Shown: positions 26,782 through 34,266 of the stretch, piece by piece | Numbering within the stretch: position 1 is the stretch's first letter | How the letters are laid out: each line of letters starts with the position of its first letter | Assembly: GCF_001931675.1 (NCBI RefSeq) | Contig: NZ_CP014839.1 | Coordinates: 744,001-808,000 of the forward strand | Length of the DNA stretch: 64,000 bases | Direction: 5' to 3' | Source: Pandoraea thiooxydans | Lineage (GTDB): Bacteria; Pseudomonadota; Gammaproteobacteria; Burkholderiales; Burkholderiaceae | Notes under the pieces: model-generated | The model's input: only the letters and a program-made list of their open reading frames with translations | Databases searched by the model: none | Told to the model about the DNA's origin: nothing | Made by a program: the position numbers and the translations under genes

Positions 26782-26800
26782 TAGCCATATGGCTAACTAT
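26777..26800. promoter_or_regulatory. 24-bp perfect palindrome, probable ArsR operator
   Basis: ATAGTTAGCCAT (26777-26788) is followed directly by its exact reverse complement ATGGCTAACTAT (26789-26800). The palindrome covers the -10 box, the expected transcription start and the first four codons of the ArsR gene. A dimeric repressor bound here would block its own promoter, so direct autorepression is the natural reading. Confidence 0.75.
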
Positions 26801-27133
26801 GAAATTGCGTTGGACGTCGTTTTCCATGCGCTTGCCGACCCAACGCGCCGCGCCGTTATCCAACGGCTCGGCAAGGGGCCGGCAACCGTGAGTGAACTGG
26901 CGGAGCCGTTCGATATGGCGCTGCCGTCGTTCATGAAACACGTGCGTGTGCTCGAAAGCACCGGGCTTATCCAATCCAGGAAAATTGGCCGGATCCGGAC
27001 ATGCACACTCGAGCGCAGGAAATTGGCGGCCGCCGAGCGCTGGTTTGAAGAACAACGCGCGATCTGGGCCATGCGGTACGACAACTTGGACAACCTTTTA
27101 GAAAAACTTCAGGGAGAAGGGTATGAAAGCTGA
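26789..27133 (+). CDS. ArsR-family winged-helix repressor
   Basis: A 114-residue ArsR/SmtB-type regulator. FHALADPTRRAVIQRLGKGPATVSELAEPFDMALPSFMKHVRVLESTGLIQSRKIGRIRTCTLE is the complete winged helix. It lacks the CxC metal site, so it belongs to the non-metal group that is usually paired with an SRPBCC protein. The next gene overlaps by 11 bases and is exactly such a protein. The ATG lies inside a 24-bp perfect palindrome that probably is its own operator. Confidence 0.92.
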   Translation: MANYEIALDVVFHALADPTRRAVIQRLGKGPATVSELAEPFDMALPSFMKHVRVLESTGLIQSRKIGRIRTCTLERRKLAAAERWFEEQRAIWAMRYDNLDNLLEKLQGEGYES

Positions 27134-27626
27134 GCTTCAGTTCAACTTTATCGTCGACAAAGAGAAGAGCCACATCACCGTCAAAAGAGAGTTCGCGGCA
27201 AAACGCCAACTGGTGTGGGATTGCCACACCAAGCGCGAATTGCTCGATCAATGGTTCGCGCCAAAGCCCCTGACTACCAAGACCAAGCATATGGAATTCA
27301 AGGAGGGCGGCTATTGGCACTACGCAATGATCATGCCCGACGGGCAGGCTTTCTGGAGCCGGCTGGACTATCAGGCGATCCGTCCGATCGATGACTATGC
27401 GGCGCTTGACGGATTTTGCGACGAGTCCGGCATTGTGAACCCAGAGATGCCCAGGGCGCGCTGGGAAGTGACGTTTACCGACGCAAACGCGCATACGCTG
27501 GTCACGACGGTGGTGAAGTACCGGTCGCCCGATGACGTGCAAAAGGTGATCGAAATGGGTATGGAGGAAGGGATGGCCTCCACGCTCGAGCGTCTCGACG
27601 AACTGCTGCTTACGCTGGACAAATGA
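27123..27626 (+). CDS. SRPBCC (AHSA1/START-like) ligand-binding protein
   Basis: A 167-residue SRPBCC protein. It has ITVKREFAAKRQLVWDCHTKRELLDQWFAPKPLTTKTKHMEFKEGGYWHYAMIMPDG in the N-terminal half and TFTDANAHTLVTTVVKY plus the family C-terminal helix GMEEGMASTLERLDELL. These proteins bind hydrophobic ligands or act with the ArsR partner; their chemistry is rarely known. The start codon lies 11 bases inside the ArsR gene, so translation is coupled. Confidence 0.9.
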   Translation: MKAELQFNFIVDKEKSHITVKREFAAKRQLVWDCHTKRELLDQWFAPKPLTTKTKHMEFKEGGYWHYAMIMPDGQAFWSRLDYQAIRPIDDYAALDGFCDESGIVNPEMPRARWEVTFTDANAHTLVTTVVKYRSPDDVQKVIEMGMEEGMASTLERLDELLLTLDK

Positions 27627-27729
27627 ATCGTGCGTGCGTGGCGCCGGCCCAGCCCTCGCGGGCCGCTCGCAATTTTCTGATTGTTCTGCCCCGCGATGGT
27701 CGGCTGAAAAATTCAATGCTCGAATGACC

Positions 27730-27765
27730 GATGGCGCCTGGCGATGTGATTCGCCAGGCGCCATC
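27730..27765. terminator. 15-bp perfect hairpin between SRPBCC and norB ends
   Basis: 27730-27744 pairs perfectly with 27751-27765 (core GGCGCCTGGCGA) around the loop TGTGAT. It sits between two converging genes, 104 bases after the SRPBCC stop and 52 bases past the norB stop. On the minus strand an A/T-richer stretch with AATTTTT follows some 30 bases later. It is the strongest hairpin in the window and most likely ends the norB transcript. Confidence 0.6.
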
Positions 27766-27816
27766 CACTTGGGGCCGTATCCGACCGATTCCGGCTACCC
27801 TCGAGTTTCCTTGGAA

Positions 27817-30156
27817 TCAAGTGCCATCGGCAACCGACTTGACCGTCTTGACCGTGGCAACCGGCACGGCAGCGGCCGCCTTCTGGCCGCGACCAAGCAG
27901 CTTGGAGATGAAGTCCCACGCCATCAGCAGTGCCCCGAGCGCAAACACGATATCGCCGGGCATGCGCATCCATTGCCAGAAGATCGTCGTGTTGTAGAAC
28001 TGCAGGCTGCGCGCATAAGCATAGCCGTGGGTATAGACAGCCTCGAGCTGGGGCCAGCCGATCGGGTAGAAATTCATGACGATCCACATCACCAGGCCGA
28101 TGTTGTAGAGCCAGAATGCCCAGATGCCGCAGCGATCGCTCCACGGGCGATTGCCATTGAGATAGCGCAGCACCATATACAGCAGGCCGATCGCCAGCAG
28201 GCCGAAGGCGCCGAACATCGACGTATGCGCGTGGTTCAGGGTCAGGAAGGTGCCGTGCTCGTAGTAGTTGACCAGCGGCGCGTTGAGGGTGCCGCCGCCG
28301 AACACGCCGGCGCCAACGAAGTTCCAGAACGCCGAGCCGAGAATGTAGAGATACGCGAGCCGGTACGGAAAGTCGCCTTGCGCCTTGATATGCCGTTGCT
28401 GTTCGATGGCTTCCAGCACCAGCAGGAACAGCGGCAACACCTCGATGAACGAGAACATGCTGCCGACGCCGACCCACAGTCCGGGCTCGCCCGCCCAATA
28501 CATGTGATGGCCGGTGCCGAGCACGCCGCCAACCATGATCAGGATCCACTCGAACAGCACGGCGCGCTCGACCATTTGCCGCGAGAGCAACCCCAGGGCC
28601 ATCAGGAAGTAGCCGGTGACCGATGCGGTGAACAATTCGAAGGCCAGTTCCACCCACAGGTGGACGACCCACCAGCGCCAGAAGTCGGTGATCGAAAACG
28701 ACGGATTCGGCGAGGCCAGCGGAATCATGCCGAATACGTAGAGCACGGTCACGCTCAGTGTGCTGAACCAAAGCAGGTGCTCGATCCGGAACAGCGCATA
28801 AAGGGACCCGCCGCTTTGCCGGAACAGCGAGGCGAGCGTTGGCCAGAAGGCACGCAGCAAGACCAGGCACCAGACCGCCAACCCTATGAAGAACAGAATC
28901 TGCCAAAAGCGCCCGATCTCCAGGTAGGACAGCCCCTGGTTACCGAACCAGAACCAGTTCTTGTCGATAACCCCGACGATGCCGAGATAATCGCCGATCA
29001 GTGCGCCGGCCACGATCACCACCAGGACCCAGAAAATCAGGTTGACCAGCGTGCGCTGTCCGGCCGGTTCGCGTTTGCCGATCAGCGGCGCGAGGAACAG
29101 TCCGGCGCCGATCCAGCTGACGCCGATCCAGACGATGGGCGCTTGCAGGTGTACGCTGCGCAGGAAAGCGAACGGCAGCCATTTGCCCACGTCGATACCG
29201 TAGAAGCTGGTGCGATCGGTGTAATAGTGCGCCATGATCGAGCCCGCGAGAATCTGCACCAGCAGGACACCCGCGACGACCAGGAAATACTTCCACAAGG
29301 CCTTTTGGCTGGGGGTGACCTGGCCAAAGCCCTGCAGCGTCGGCTCGAAGGTTTCGTCGGCCGCCTTCGGCTCGATCCACATCCGGAAAATCACCAAGGC
29401 GGCGCCGATGGCAAAGAACACCATCGTGAAGGACGCCCAGGTCCATTCAAAGGTGGCGGCGGTCGGAGCATTGCCAACCAGCGGTTCGGCCGGCCAGTTG
29501 GTGGTCCACGAATAGTTCTTGCCTGGCCGGCGCGCGACCGTGGTCAGCGACGAATAAAGCAGGAAGCCCGCGGTCTGACTGGCGCTGGCGGCGTCGAGCG
29601 AGCGCGCTCCCGTATAGCCCTTGACGAAGTCGTCGCGCAGCAGCGAGGTGCCGATGCGCCCACGCAGCGTGACGATCGCCTTGGCGAGCGCATCCGGCAG
29701 CACGACCTGCGATTGGCTCAGGTCGACGCTTTGCAATTGCGTGCGCATGGTTTGCGTGATGCCGGATTGCTGATCGGCGCCAAGCGCTGCGAACGGCTTG
29801 CCATATTGCGCCAGCGCCAGATTGTTTTGGACTTCCTTGGCCAATTGAACCAGGTACTCGGCGGTGAAGTCTTCGCCGAAGTAGGAGCCCATGCCGTACA
29901 GGCTGCCGTAGTCCATCAGATCGGCCTTCTGGAATCCCGCCTTGCCGTCGACGATATCCTCGCGAGTCAGCACGACTGCGCCATCCTGGGTCGTCATTTG
30001 TTGCGGAAGCGGTGCCGCCTGCTGGTAAGTGGTGCGTGTTGCGAAAATCATACCCAGCCAGCAGAGCGCCGTAACAATCAAGAGAATCCAGATAAGCACG
30101 CGGCTGACGCGATCTTGCGCGCCAGTGCGGCGGTTGGAGAGCGTGACCGTTTCCAT
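27817..30156 (-). CDS. norB: quinol-dependent nitric oxide reductase (qNOR)
   Basis: NorB reduces two NO to N2O in the inner membrane. The 779-residue length, an N-terminal helix plus a ~200-residue periplasmic domain, and the absence of a separate NorC gene show the single-subunit quinol-oxidising form. Catalytic-core histidines appear in LRSVHLQAPIVWIGVSW, WVVHLWVELAFELFTASVTGYFLM, LGTGHHMYWAG and HGTFLTLNHAHTSMFGAFG. These match heme b, heme b3 and non-heme iron ligand positions. A CAGGAGAGC ribosome site precedes the ATG at 30154-30156. It is preceded by a truncated DUF2249 frame and an NsrR-type operator, and diverges from nsrR. Confidence 0.95.
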   Translation of the reverse strand: METVTLSNRRTGAQDRVSRVLIWILLIVTALCWLGMIFATRTTYQQAAPLPQQMTTQDGAVVLTREDIVDGKAGFQKADLMDYGSLYGMGSYFGEDFTAEYLVQLAKEVQNNLALAQYGKPFAALGADQQSGITQTMRTQLQSVDLSQSQVVLPDALAKAIVTLRGRIGTSLLRDDFVKGYTGARSLDAASASQTAGFLLYSSLTTVARRPGKNYSWTTNWPAEPLVGNAPTAATFEWTWASFTMVFFAIGAALVIFRMWIEPKAADETFEPTLQGFGQVTPSQKALWKYFLVVAGVLLVQILAGSIMAHYYTDRTSFYGIDVGKWLPFAFLRSVHLQAPIVWIGVSWIGAGLFLAPLIGKREPAGQRTLVNLIFWVLVVIVAGALIGDYLGIVGVIDKNWFWFGNQGLSYLEIGRFWQILFFIGLAVWCLVLLRAFWPTLASLFRQSGGSLYALFRIEHLLWFSTLSVTVLYVFGMIPLASPNPSFSITDFWRWWVVHLWVELAFELFTASVTGYFLMALGLLSRQMVERAVLFEWILIMVGGVLGTGHHMYWAGEPGLWVGVGSMFSFIEVLPLFLLVLEAIEQQRHIKAQGDFPYRLAYLYILGSAFWNFVGAGVFGGGTLNAPLVNYYEHGTFLTLNHAHTSMFGAFGLLAIGLLYMVLRYLNGNRPWSDRCGIWAFWLYNIGLVMWIVMNFYPIGWPQLEAVYTHGYAYARSLQFYNTTIFWQWMRMPGDIVFALGALLMAWDFISKLLGRGQKAAAAVPVATVKTVKSVADGT

Positions 30157-30169
30157 CGATGCTCTCCTG

Positions 30170-30325
30170 TCAAAAAAGTGGTTGCAGGTCGTGCTCGTTC
30201 AACAGAACGGCACGCGTGCCCGAATTTGCATCCAGGTCACGTTGGAAGACATTGAAATGACGCCAGGCGAGAAGCGGTGCGCGCATCTCGCTGACGTCGA
30301 TGAATGGTTTTGACGTACTGGACAT
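30170..30325 (-). pseudogene. truncated DUF2249 gene directly upstream of norB
   Basis: A 51-codon frame running MSSTSKPFIDVSEMR to NEHDLQPLF, ending in a TGA at 30170-30172, only 13 bases before the norB ATG. It aligns over its full length with the first 54 or so residues of the DUF2249 protein at 33856-34137: MSST, IDV, RH, FQ, then VL(L/V)N(E/D)HD and PL(F/Y) in the same order. The stop falls exactly where the second half of that domain should begin. The 5' flanks of both genes are also homologous. It may be a remnant of a duplicated gene or be kept as a leader peptide for norB; a functional DUF2249 fold seems impossible at this length. Confidence 0.75.
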
Positions 30326-30457
30326 GTCGGATTCCTTGCATAGTGCTTAGGCATGGCTGCGTTCTGGCGGTAGGGCCGGATTTTCGGATGCCTGAAAATG
30401 GGGGGGGCGGCACACAATGCATGTCGGAGGCAGCGCTCCGGCGGTGTCGGCGATTGA

Positions 30458-30486
30458 AATTTATGCCACTAAATATGCATTGTCAA
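30458..30486 (-). promoter_or_regulatory. promoter for the truncated DUF2249-norB transcript
   Basis: On the minus strand a perfect TTGACA -35 box (30481-30486) is followed after 17 bases by TAAATT (30458-30463), four of six matches to the -10 consensus. The -35 box lies in the centre of the NsrR-type palindrome, so bound repressor would exclude RNA polymerase. The start site would be about 125 bases upstream of the short DUF2249 frame. Confidence 0.65.
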
Positions 30487-30494
30487 TGCATATT
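30472..30494. promoter_or_regulatory. NsrR-type operator upstream of norB
   Basis: AATATGCATTG (30472-30482), a single T, then CAATGCATATT (30484-30494) form a perfect 11-1-11 inverted repeat. Known NsrR sites are 11-1-11 repeats with an ATGCATTT-like half-site, so the match in spacing and sequence is good. The nsrR gene itself is 266 bases away on the opposite strand. Confidence 0.8.
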
Positions 30495-30500
30495 AAAATG

Positions 30501-30517
30501 TGCGGCAATTTGCCGCA
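30501..30517. promoter_or_regulatory. second perfect dyad next to the NsrR operator
   Basis: TGCGGCAA (30501-30508), one T, TTGCCGCA (30510-30517) is a perfect 8-1-8 repeat only six bases from the NsrR operator and is absent from the other promoter copy. It could bind a second regulator, or form a hairpin in the 5' leader of a transcript crossing it. Function unknown. Confidence 0.5.
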
Positions 30518-30628
30518 GCATGGTCGCTTGAATATTTCAATATGGCTGAGTGAATGCGCCTTTAAATGGGGGAGCCGAGGCGACGGGCATCGTAATGGAA
30601 ATAATCGTGAACGAATTATTTGTGTATA

Positions 30629-30634
30629 TATAAT
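30629..30634 (+). promoter_or_regulatory. possible -10 box of nsrR
   Basis: TATAAT lies in an AT-rich island (about 30600-30645) in otherwise GC-rich DNA, 127 bases before the nsrR ATG. A convincing -35 box at the right distance is not seen, so this is only a candidate. Confidence 0.35.
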
Positions 30635-30760
30635 GCATAAATAACCGGCGCATTCGGCAAGCGGGCAGTGCGCCGTCTTGCGCCGCATGGCGACGAAATG
30701 TCGAAGGCGAGAAGCGCCATGCATCGGCATGGCTTTGCCTGACTCGAACTGGCGGATTTT

Positions 30761-31255
30761 ATGAAGCTGACTGACTTTACCGACTATGGCTTGCGCGTGT
30801 TGATTTACGCCGCGTTACGCCCAAACGAACTGGTGACCGTGCAGGAGATCGCGCAGGGCTTCGAGATTCAACGCAATCACCTCGTCAAGGTGGTCGTTGC
30901 GTTGAGCCGGGCTGGTTTTCTCACCACCGTCAGGGGGCGTTCGGGAGGCATGCAGCTGGCCCGGGCGCCCGAGAAAATCCGCATTGGCGACGTTATCCGC
31001 GCGATGGAGCCGGATTTCCGGGTTGTCGAATGTTTCGACATCGAAAGCAATCAATGCGCGATCACGGCCTCGTGCGGATTGCGCGGCATCCTCAGTGGTG
31101 CGCTCAAGGCCTATTTTGAATATCTCGACCGCTTCTCGCTGGCCGATCTGGTCGTCAAGCGCGAGTCGTTGATCAAGGTGCTCGATACCGGCGTGCCGGT
31201 GCGCATCGTGCGCCCGCAAAAGCCGTCACGGCCCGCGCGTGCCGGGGACAATTGA
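30761..31255 (+). CDS. nsrR: NO-sensing Rrf2-family repressor NsrR
   Basis: A 164-residue Rrf2-type regulator, starting MKLTDFTDYGLRVLIYAALRP. It carries the winged helix with IAQGFEIQRNHLVKVVVALSRAGFLTTVRGRSGGMQLA. The three cluster cysteines are Cys91, Cys99 and Cys105 in VECFDIESNQCAITASCGLRGIL, the spacing seen in NsrR, where they bind an iron-sulfur cluster destroyed by NO. Loss of the cluster releases the repressor from DNA. It is divergent from norB, and two matching operators lie before norB and before the DUF2249 operon, so both units should be induced by NO. Confidence 0.93.
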   Translation: MKLTDFTDYGLRVLIYAALRPNELVTVQEIAQGFEIQRNHLVKVVVALSRAGFLTTVRGRSGGMQLARAPEKIRIGDVIRAMEPDFRVVECFDIESNQCAITASCGLRGILSGALKAYFEYLDRFSLADLVVKRESLIKVLDTGVPVRIVRPQKPSRPARAGDN

Positions 31256-31298
31256 CGCCGGCTCGGCGCCAGACGAGGCAATGACACATCCGGCCGGG

Positions 31299-31529
31299 CT
31301 ACCAGTCCAGGCGTGGCGTCAAGCGGTGCAACAGGCTGTTGAAGCGTTGTGCCTGACGCCCATCGTCGCGTCTGAGCACGGCATGGGCCTGCCCGGCGAT
31401 TCGGCACGCCGTGTCAACCTGGTCGGCCGCGGCAAGTGCCGCGAGACTCTGCAGCAGCAGCGTGCACAGGGCCTCGGCGCACTCGCCGGGCGAAGCCTGG
31501 ACGGGCGCTCGCGCGTCTTGCCCGCTCAT
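31299..31529 (-). CDS. 76-residue hypothetical protein, last gene of NO operon
   Basis: Starts MSGQDARAPVQASPGECAEALC and appears all-helical, with an Ala/Leu-rich core (TLLLQSLAALAAADQVDTACRIAGQAHAVLR) and three cysteines. No family recognised. Its ATG overlaps the stop of the DUF59 gene by four bases, so it is translationally coupled to the operon and is likely a real gene. It ends head-on against nsrR, 43 bases from the nsrR stop. Confidence 0.65.
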   Translation of the reverse strand: MSGQDARAPVQASPGECAEALCTLLLQSLAALAAADQVDTACRIAGQAHAVLRRDDGRQAQRFNSLLHRLTPRLDW

Positions 31530-31864
31530 TGATCGGCTCCCGCGGCGATACCCAGATGCCTTTTGGCGGCCAGGCTCGCCATGGCCGGCTGCCACGGCGG
31601 ATCGTAAGTGAGATCGACCTCGACATCGGCCACGCCCGGCACCGTGCCGGCGCTGCGATAGGCGCCTTCCACCAGATATTGCGTTGCAGGGCAGCCGCGC
31701 GTCGTGGTGGTCATGGCGATGCGAGCCTGATTGCCGTCTTCGATGCGCACGTCATAGATCAATCCCAGATCGACGATGTTGTAACCCAGCTCGGGATCGA
31801 TGACGGTGCGCAGCGCCTGTCTGACCTGATCGATCAGCCTGTCGATATTCTCGGGCAGGTTCAT
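31526..31864 (-). CDS. DUF59/PaaD-like metal-sulfur cluster protein
   Basis: A 112-residue MIP18/SufT/PaaD-family protein. DRLIDQVRQALRTVIDPELGYNIVDLGLIYDVRIED is the domain hallmark (DPELG..IVDLGL), and the conserved Cys follows in MTTTTRGCPATQYL, then DVEVDLTYDPPWQPAMAS. Relatives help insert or mature iron-sulfur clusters in target proteins. Here it is coupled by a four-base overlap to a tandem-DUF2249 gene under an NsrR operator, which suggests repair or maturation of NO-damaged metal centres. That role is an inference from context. Confidence 0.9.
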   Translation of the reverse strand: MNLPENIDRLIDQVRQALRTVIDPELGYNIVDLGLIYDVRIEDGNQARIAMTTTTRGCPATQYLVEGAYRSAGTVPGVADVEVDLTYDPPWQPAMASLAAKRHLGIAAGADQ

Positions 31865-32412
31865 GCTGATGCTCCCGAGGCCGCGCCCACGCGCACGACC
31901 AGCCGATACGCGGTGTTGTCGGCCTCGAACGCGCCATGCCACTCATGCCCCCGTTTGGATAATTCCGGCAACAGAAAGAGCGGCTCTCGATTGAGCAGGG
32001 CGGCCAGCACTTCGCCCTCGTTCATCAGTTCGAGCACTGCCAGAATGTTGATCATGGGCTCGGGCGGCTCCCAATCGCGAGCGTCCATTTCCTGAAGGGG
32101 TTCCGGCCACAGTGCGCTGTCGGTTGTCGGCGCCCCGGTCACTGTCGACGCGGGCTCCGGCGCGACTTGCGGTGACGATGCGCCGGGGCTGAACTCGACC
32201 TCCCAATCGCCGTTGCCGAGCTCTTTTTCGGCGTGGGAATAACCCCGGGAGCCGAGCACATGAAAAAGCGGAATCGGCTTGAATGTCGCCCATAGCCGCA
32301 GCCCCTGTCCGGGAGCGAGAGCCGTCACGGCCTCCATGATTTTTTCGAAGGGCTCGCCGCCGGCCCGCAAAATGGGCCGCACGTCGAGTTCCATAAAGTT
32401 GATCGTATGCAT
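31861..32412 (-). CDS. tandem DUF2249-domain protein
   Basis: A 183-residue protein with two DUF2249 units. The first (residues 1-75) includes LDVRPILRAGGEPFEKIMEAV and FKPIPLFHVLGSRGYSH. The second (about 110-180) includes DARDWEPPEPMINILAVLE and NREPLFLLPELSKRGHEW. A linker rich in Pro, Ser and Ala joins them. The two units share D(V/A)R, EP and a PLF...L..RG pattern. DUF2249 proteins are small, SirA/TusA-like and often found near denitrification and NO genes; no reaction is established. The ATG at 32410-32412 is chosen because it starts the domain. Overlaps the DUF59 gene by four bases. Confidence 0.85.
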   Translation of the reverse strand: MHTINFMELDVRPILRAGGEPFEKIMEAVTALAPGQGLRLWATFKPIPLFHVLGSRGYSHAEKELGNGDWEVEFSPGASSPQVAPEPASTVTGAPTTDSALWPEPLQEMDARDWEPPEPMINILAVLELMNEGEVLAALLNREPLFLLPELSKRGHEWHGAFEADNTAYRLVVRVGAASGASA

Positions 32413-32425
32413 CGTCGATCTCCAC

Positions 32426-33781
32426 TCAATGATCGTGAGAAAAGGAATGCAGCATGCCCGGCTTGCGTGCACCATCTGGCAGCCGTCGCGCGGGCGCCAC
32501 GTCGAGAAGATTTCGGGCGCGCAGCAGGTGCATCGAGATGCCCGCTGTCGCGACCAGCATCAACAGCGCCGAGAGGCGAAACATGGGGGTGAGCCCGATG
32601 ATCAGCGCCGCCGCGCCAAGCCAGACTGCCGCGAAGTAGAGTGCGAACCACTTGATGGCCTTGCGTTCGACCACCAGGTCCTGAACCCGCGGTGTGGGAG
32701 TTTTGCCCAGGACCGGGCCGTAGCACTCGAGCCAGGTCATGAACGGCACGATTTTGTAGAGCTTGGCCAGCGCCAATCCCGATAGCCAGCCGAACGCAGT
32801 CAGGTAGGCGATGCCAGGCGCCTGGCGCGGCAGTTGGCCTGTCGTCAGCGCCAGACCCAGCCAGACGATGGCCGCCAGCAGCGACAGCAGGGCGAGGGCG
32901 GCCATTTTGCTGTTCAGTTCGATCACCCGGCGCTTTCTGGTGCGGTACAGGTGGTGCATATCCCGGCCGTAATAGACCAGCGCGGCCAGCGTGAGCGCGG
33001 CGGCGAGCAACAGGACAACGCCGATGCCCGCGCCAAGCGCGATCGCCGCGACACCGCCCAGAATCGCTACCGCCAAGGCGCCGGAGCCCAGCGCCAGCAC
33101 CCTGCGCGTGCTGGCGCGGTCTTGCTCGGGCGCCAGCATGAACATGCCGAGCAAGCGGTAACTCACGCCCATGGCGGTGAACGTGAGCCAGCCGCCCAAT
33201 CCCGCGACGACATGGATGGCCAGGCCCGAGGACAGCAGTCGAAGCGAAAACGCAGACGAGAAGATGCCGGCAAGGGTCAGGGCAAACGTGATGCCCAAGG
33301 CTGCCACCGCCAGCAGGCATGCCAATCCCGCAACGATGAATTTGGCGGGCAACGGCAACGGGCGGGCCGCCCACAGCGTGCGTCCGAGGTTCCACAGCAC
33401 CAGGCCGAACCCGGTGCCGAGCAGCGCAGCGGCGGTGGCGAAGCCTGGCAGACTTTGCGGCACGGCGTTCATCATCTGCAGAAAGCCAAACACCAGCGAC
33501 ATGATGCCGGCGACCAGGCAGATCAGGGTGGGCAGCGGCAACGAATTGCTGTGCAGGCGATGCGCGGTGATGACCGGGACGAACTGGAACAAGGCGCCGC
33601 ACATGACCAGGCTGAGCCAGCCCAGCGCGATGATGTGCACCAGGGCCAGCGTGGCCGGCGCGGCCAAGGGCGCACCGGGAAAGCCCCAGCCCAGCGCCAT
33701 CAGTAATTGCGCCAACATGAAGGCGCTCAGCGCCACGACGAAGTAAGCGACCGTCCAACGCGAGAGGGTAACGCTAGGCAT
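32426..33781 (-). CDS. 12-helix heme-copper-oxidase-like / NnrS-like membrane protein
   Basis: A 451-residue integral membrane protein with about twelve helices. Conserved His in membrane segments (TLALVHIIALGWLSLVMCGALFQFVPV and LAIHVVAGLGGWLTFTAMGVSYRLLGM) follow the HxxxLG...G.lyq..P pattern. That pattern is known from heme-binding, oxidase-subunit-I-like and NnrS-type proteins linked to NO. The full set of heme-copper ligands is not obvious, so it may bind heme without being an oxidase. It ends in an unusual His-rich tail, SFSHDH. It lies between the DUF2249 genes, 74 bases after the first, in the NsrR-controlled operon. Confidence 0.78.
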   Translation of the reverse strand: MPSVTLSRWTVAYFVVALSAFMLAQLLMALGWGFPGAPLAAPATLALVHIIALGWLSLVMCGALFQFVPVITAHRLHSNSLPLPTLICLVAGIMSLVFGFLQMMNAVPQSLPGFATAAALLGTGFGLVLWNLGRTLWAARPLPLPAKFIVAGLACLLAVAALGITFALTLAGIFSSAFSLRLLSSGLAIHVVAGLGGWLTFTAMGVSYRLLGMFMLAPEQDRASTRRVLALGSGALAVAILGGVAAIALGAGIGVVLLLAAALTLAALVYYGRDMHHLYRTRKRRVIELNSKMAALALLSLLAAIVWLGLALTTGQLPRQAPGIAYLTAFGWLSGLALAKLYKIVPFMTWLECYGPVLGKTPTPRVQDLVVERKAIKWFALYFAAVWLGAAALIIGLTPMFRLSALLMLVATAGISMHLLRARNLLDVAPARRLPDGARKPGMLHSFSHDH

Positions 33782-33855
33782 TTTGACTTTCCTTGCGCAA
33801 GGCTTTGTTCAAGCCAACCGGGTTGGTGTCCCGGCTGAGCTGCCGTGGGCGCCGG

Positions 33856-34137
33856 TCAGCAGGATTTTGCGGCGCCGTCCTGCCGAGCCTGCGCCGGCTT
33901 GCCGATCTCCACGCGCCAGACGGCGGGGCCGCGCTCCAGGTACGTCCAGGAGAACTGCTTGGGATGTTCCGCCTCGAGCTGGTAATACAGCGGCTTCGGA
34001 TCGTGGTCGTTCACGAGAACGAAGGATGCGCCGGCCTTTAATTCGTCGACGAGCTGGAAGATTTTGGCGTGACGCTGCGCCGGAACCAGCGTGCGTACGT
34101 CGATGGTGTTGGCGGGATTCTCGGTAGTGCTGGACAT
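33856..34137 (-). CDS. DUF2249 protein, first gene of NO operon
   Basis: A 93-residue single-domain DUF2249 protein. It starts MSSTTENPANTIDVRTLVPAQRHAKIFQLVDELKAG, followed by FVLVNDHDPKPLYYQLEAEHP and FSWTYLERGPAVWRVEI. This is the most typical member in the window: DVR...P..RH..IF...D.L..G..f.lvndHDP.PLyyql. The conserved His-Asp pair in NDHDP is a candidate metal or heme ligand. The ATG at 34135-34137 follows an AAGGA site. It is preceded by the second NsrR-type operator and is the parent or sister of the truncated copy upstream of norB. Confidence 0.9.
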   Translation of the reverse strand: MSSTTENPANTIDVRTLVPAQRHAKIFQLVDELKAGASFVLVNDHDPKPLYYQLEAEHPKQFSWTYLERGPAVWRVEIGKPAQARQDGAAKSC

Positions 34138-34266
34138 GTCGGATTCCTTGCTAGTGGCATAGGCATGACTGCGCAGCGATCGAATGGGTTTCGATGGCCG
34201 GATGCCTGGGTTGTGAGACGGCACGTGTTGCATGCCGGGGCAGCACCCGGCAGTGTCGGCGATTGA

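Larger units (their letters stand above)
30323..30494. repeat. promoter-region duplication, copy 1 (copy 2 at 34135-34303)
   Basis: The region from the DUF2249 start codon to the palindromic operator is repeated near 34135-34303 in the same orientation. Shared blocks include GACATGTCGGATTCCTTGC at the start codon end, TAGGCATG, GGATGCCTG, GGCAC, GCATG and the 23-base GTGTCGG...TTATGCCA block, and the operator itself. Between the blocks the copies differ by substitutions and small indels, so the duplication is old but the regulatory parts are kept. Confidence 0.8.

Noticed and set aside
27634-30255. 873-residue plus-strand open frame opposite norB
   Set aside because: It is the antisense shadow of the clear qNOR gene, is rich in His/Gln/Arg/Asp in the way GC-rich antisense frames are, and shows no domain or ribosome site.
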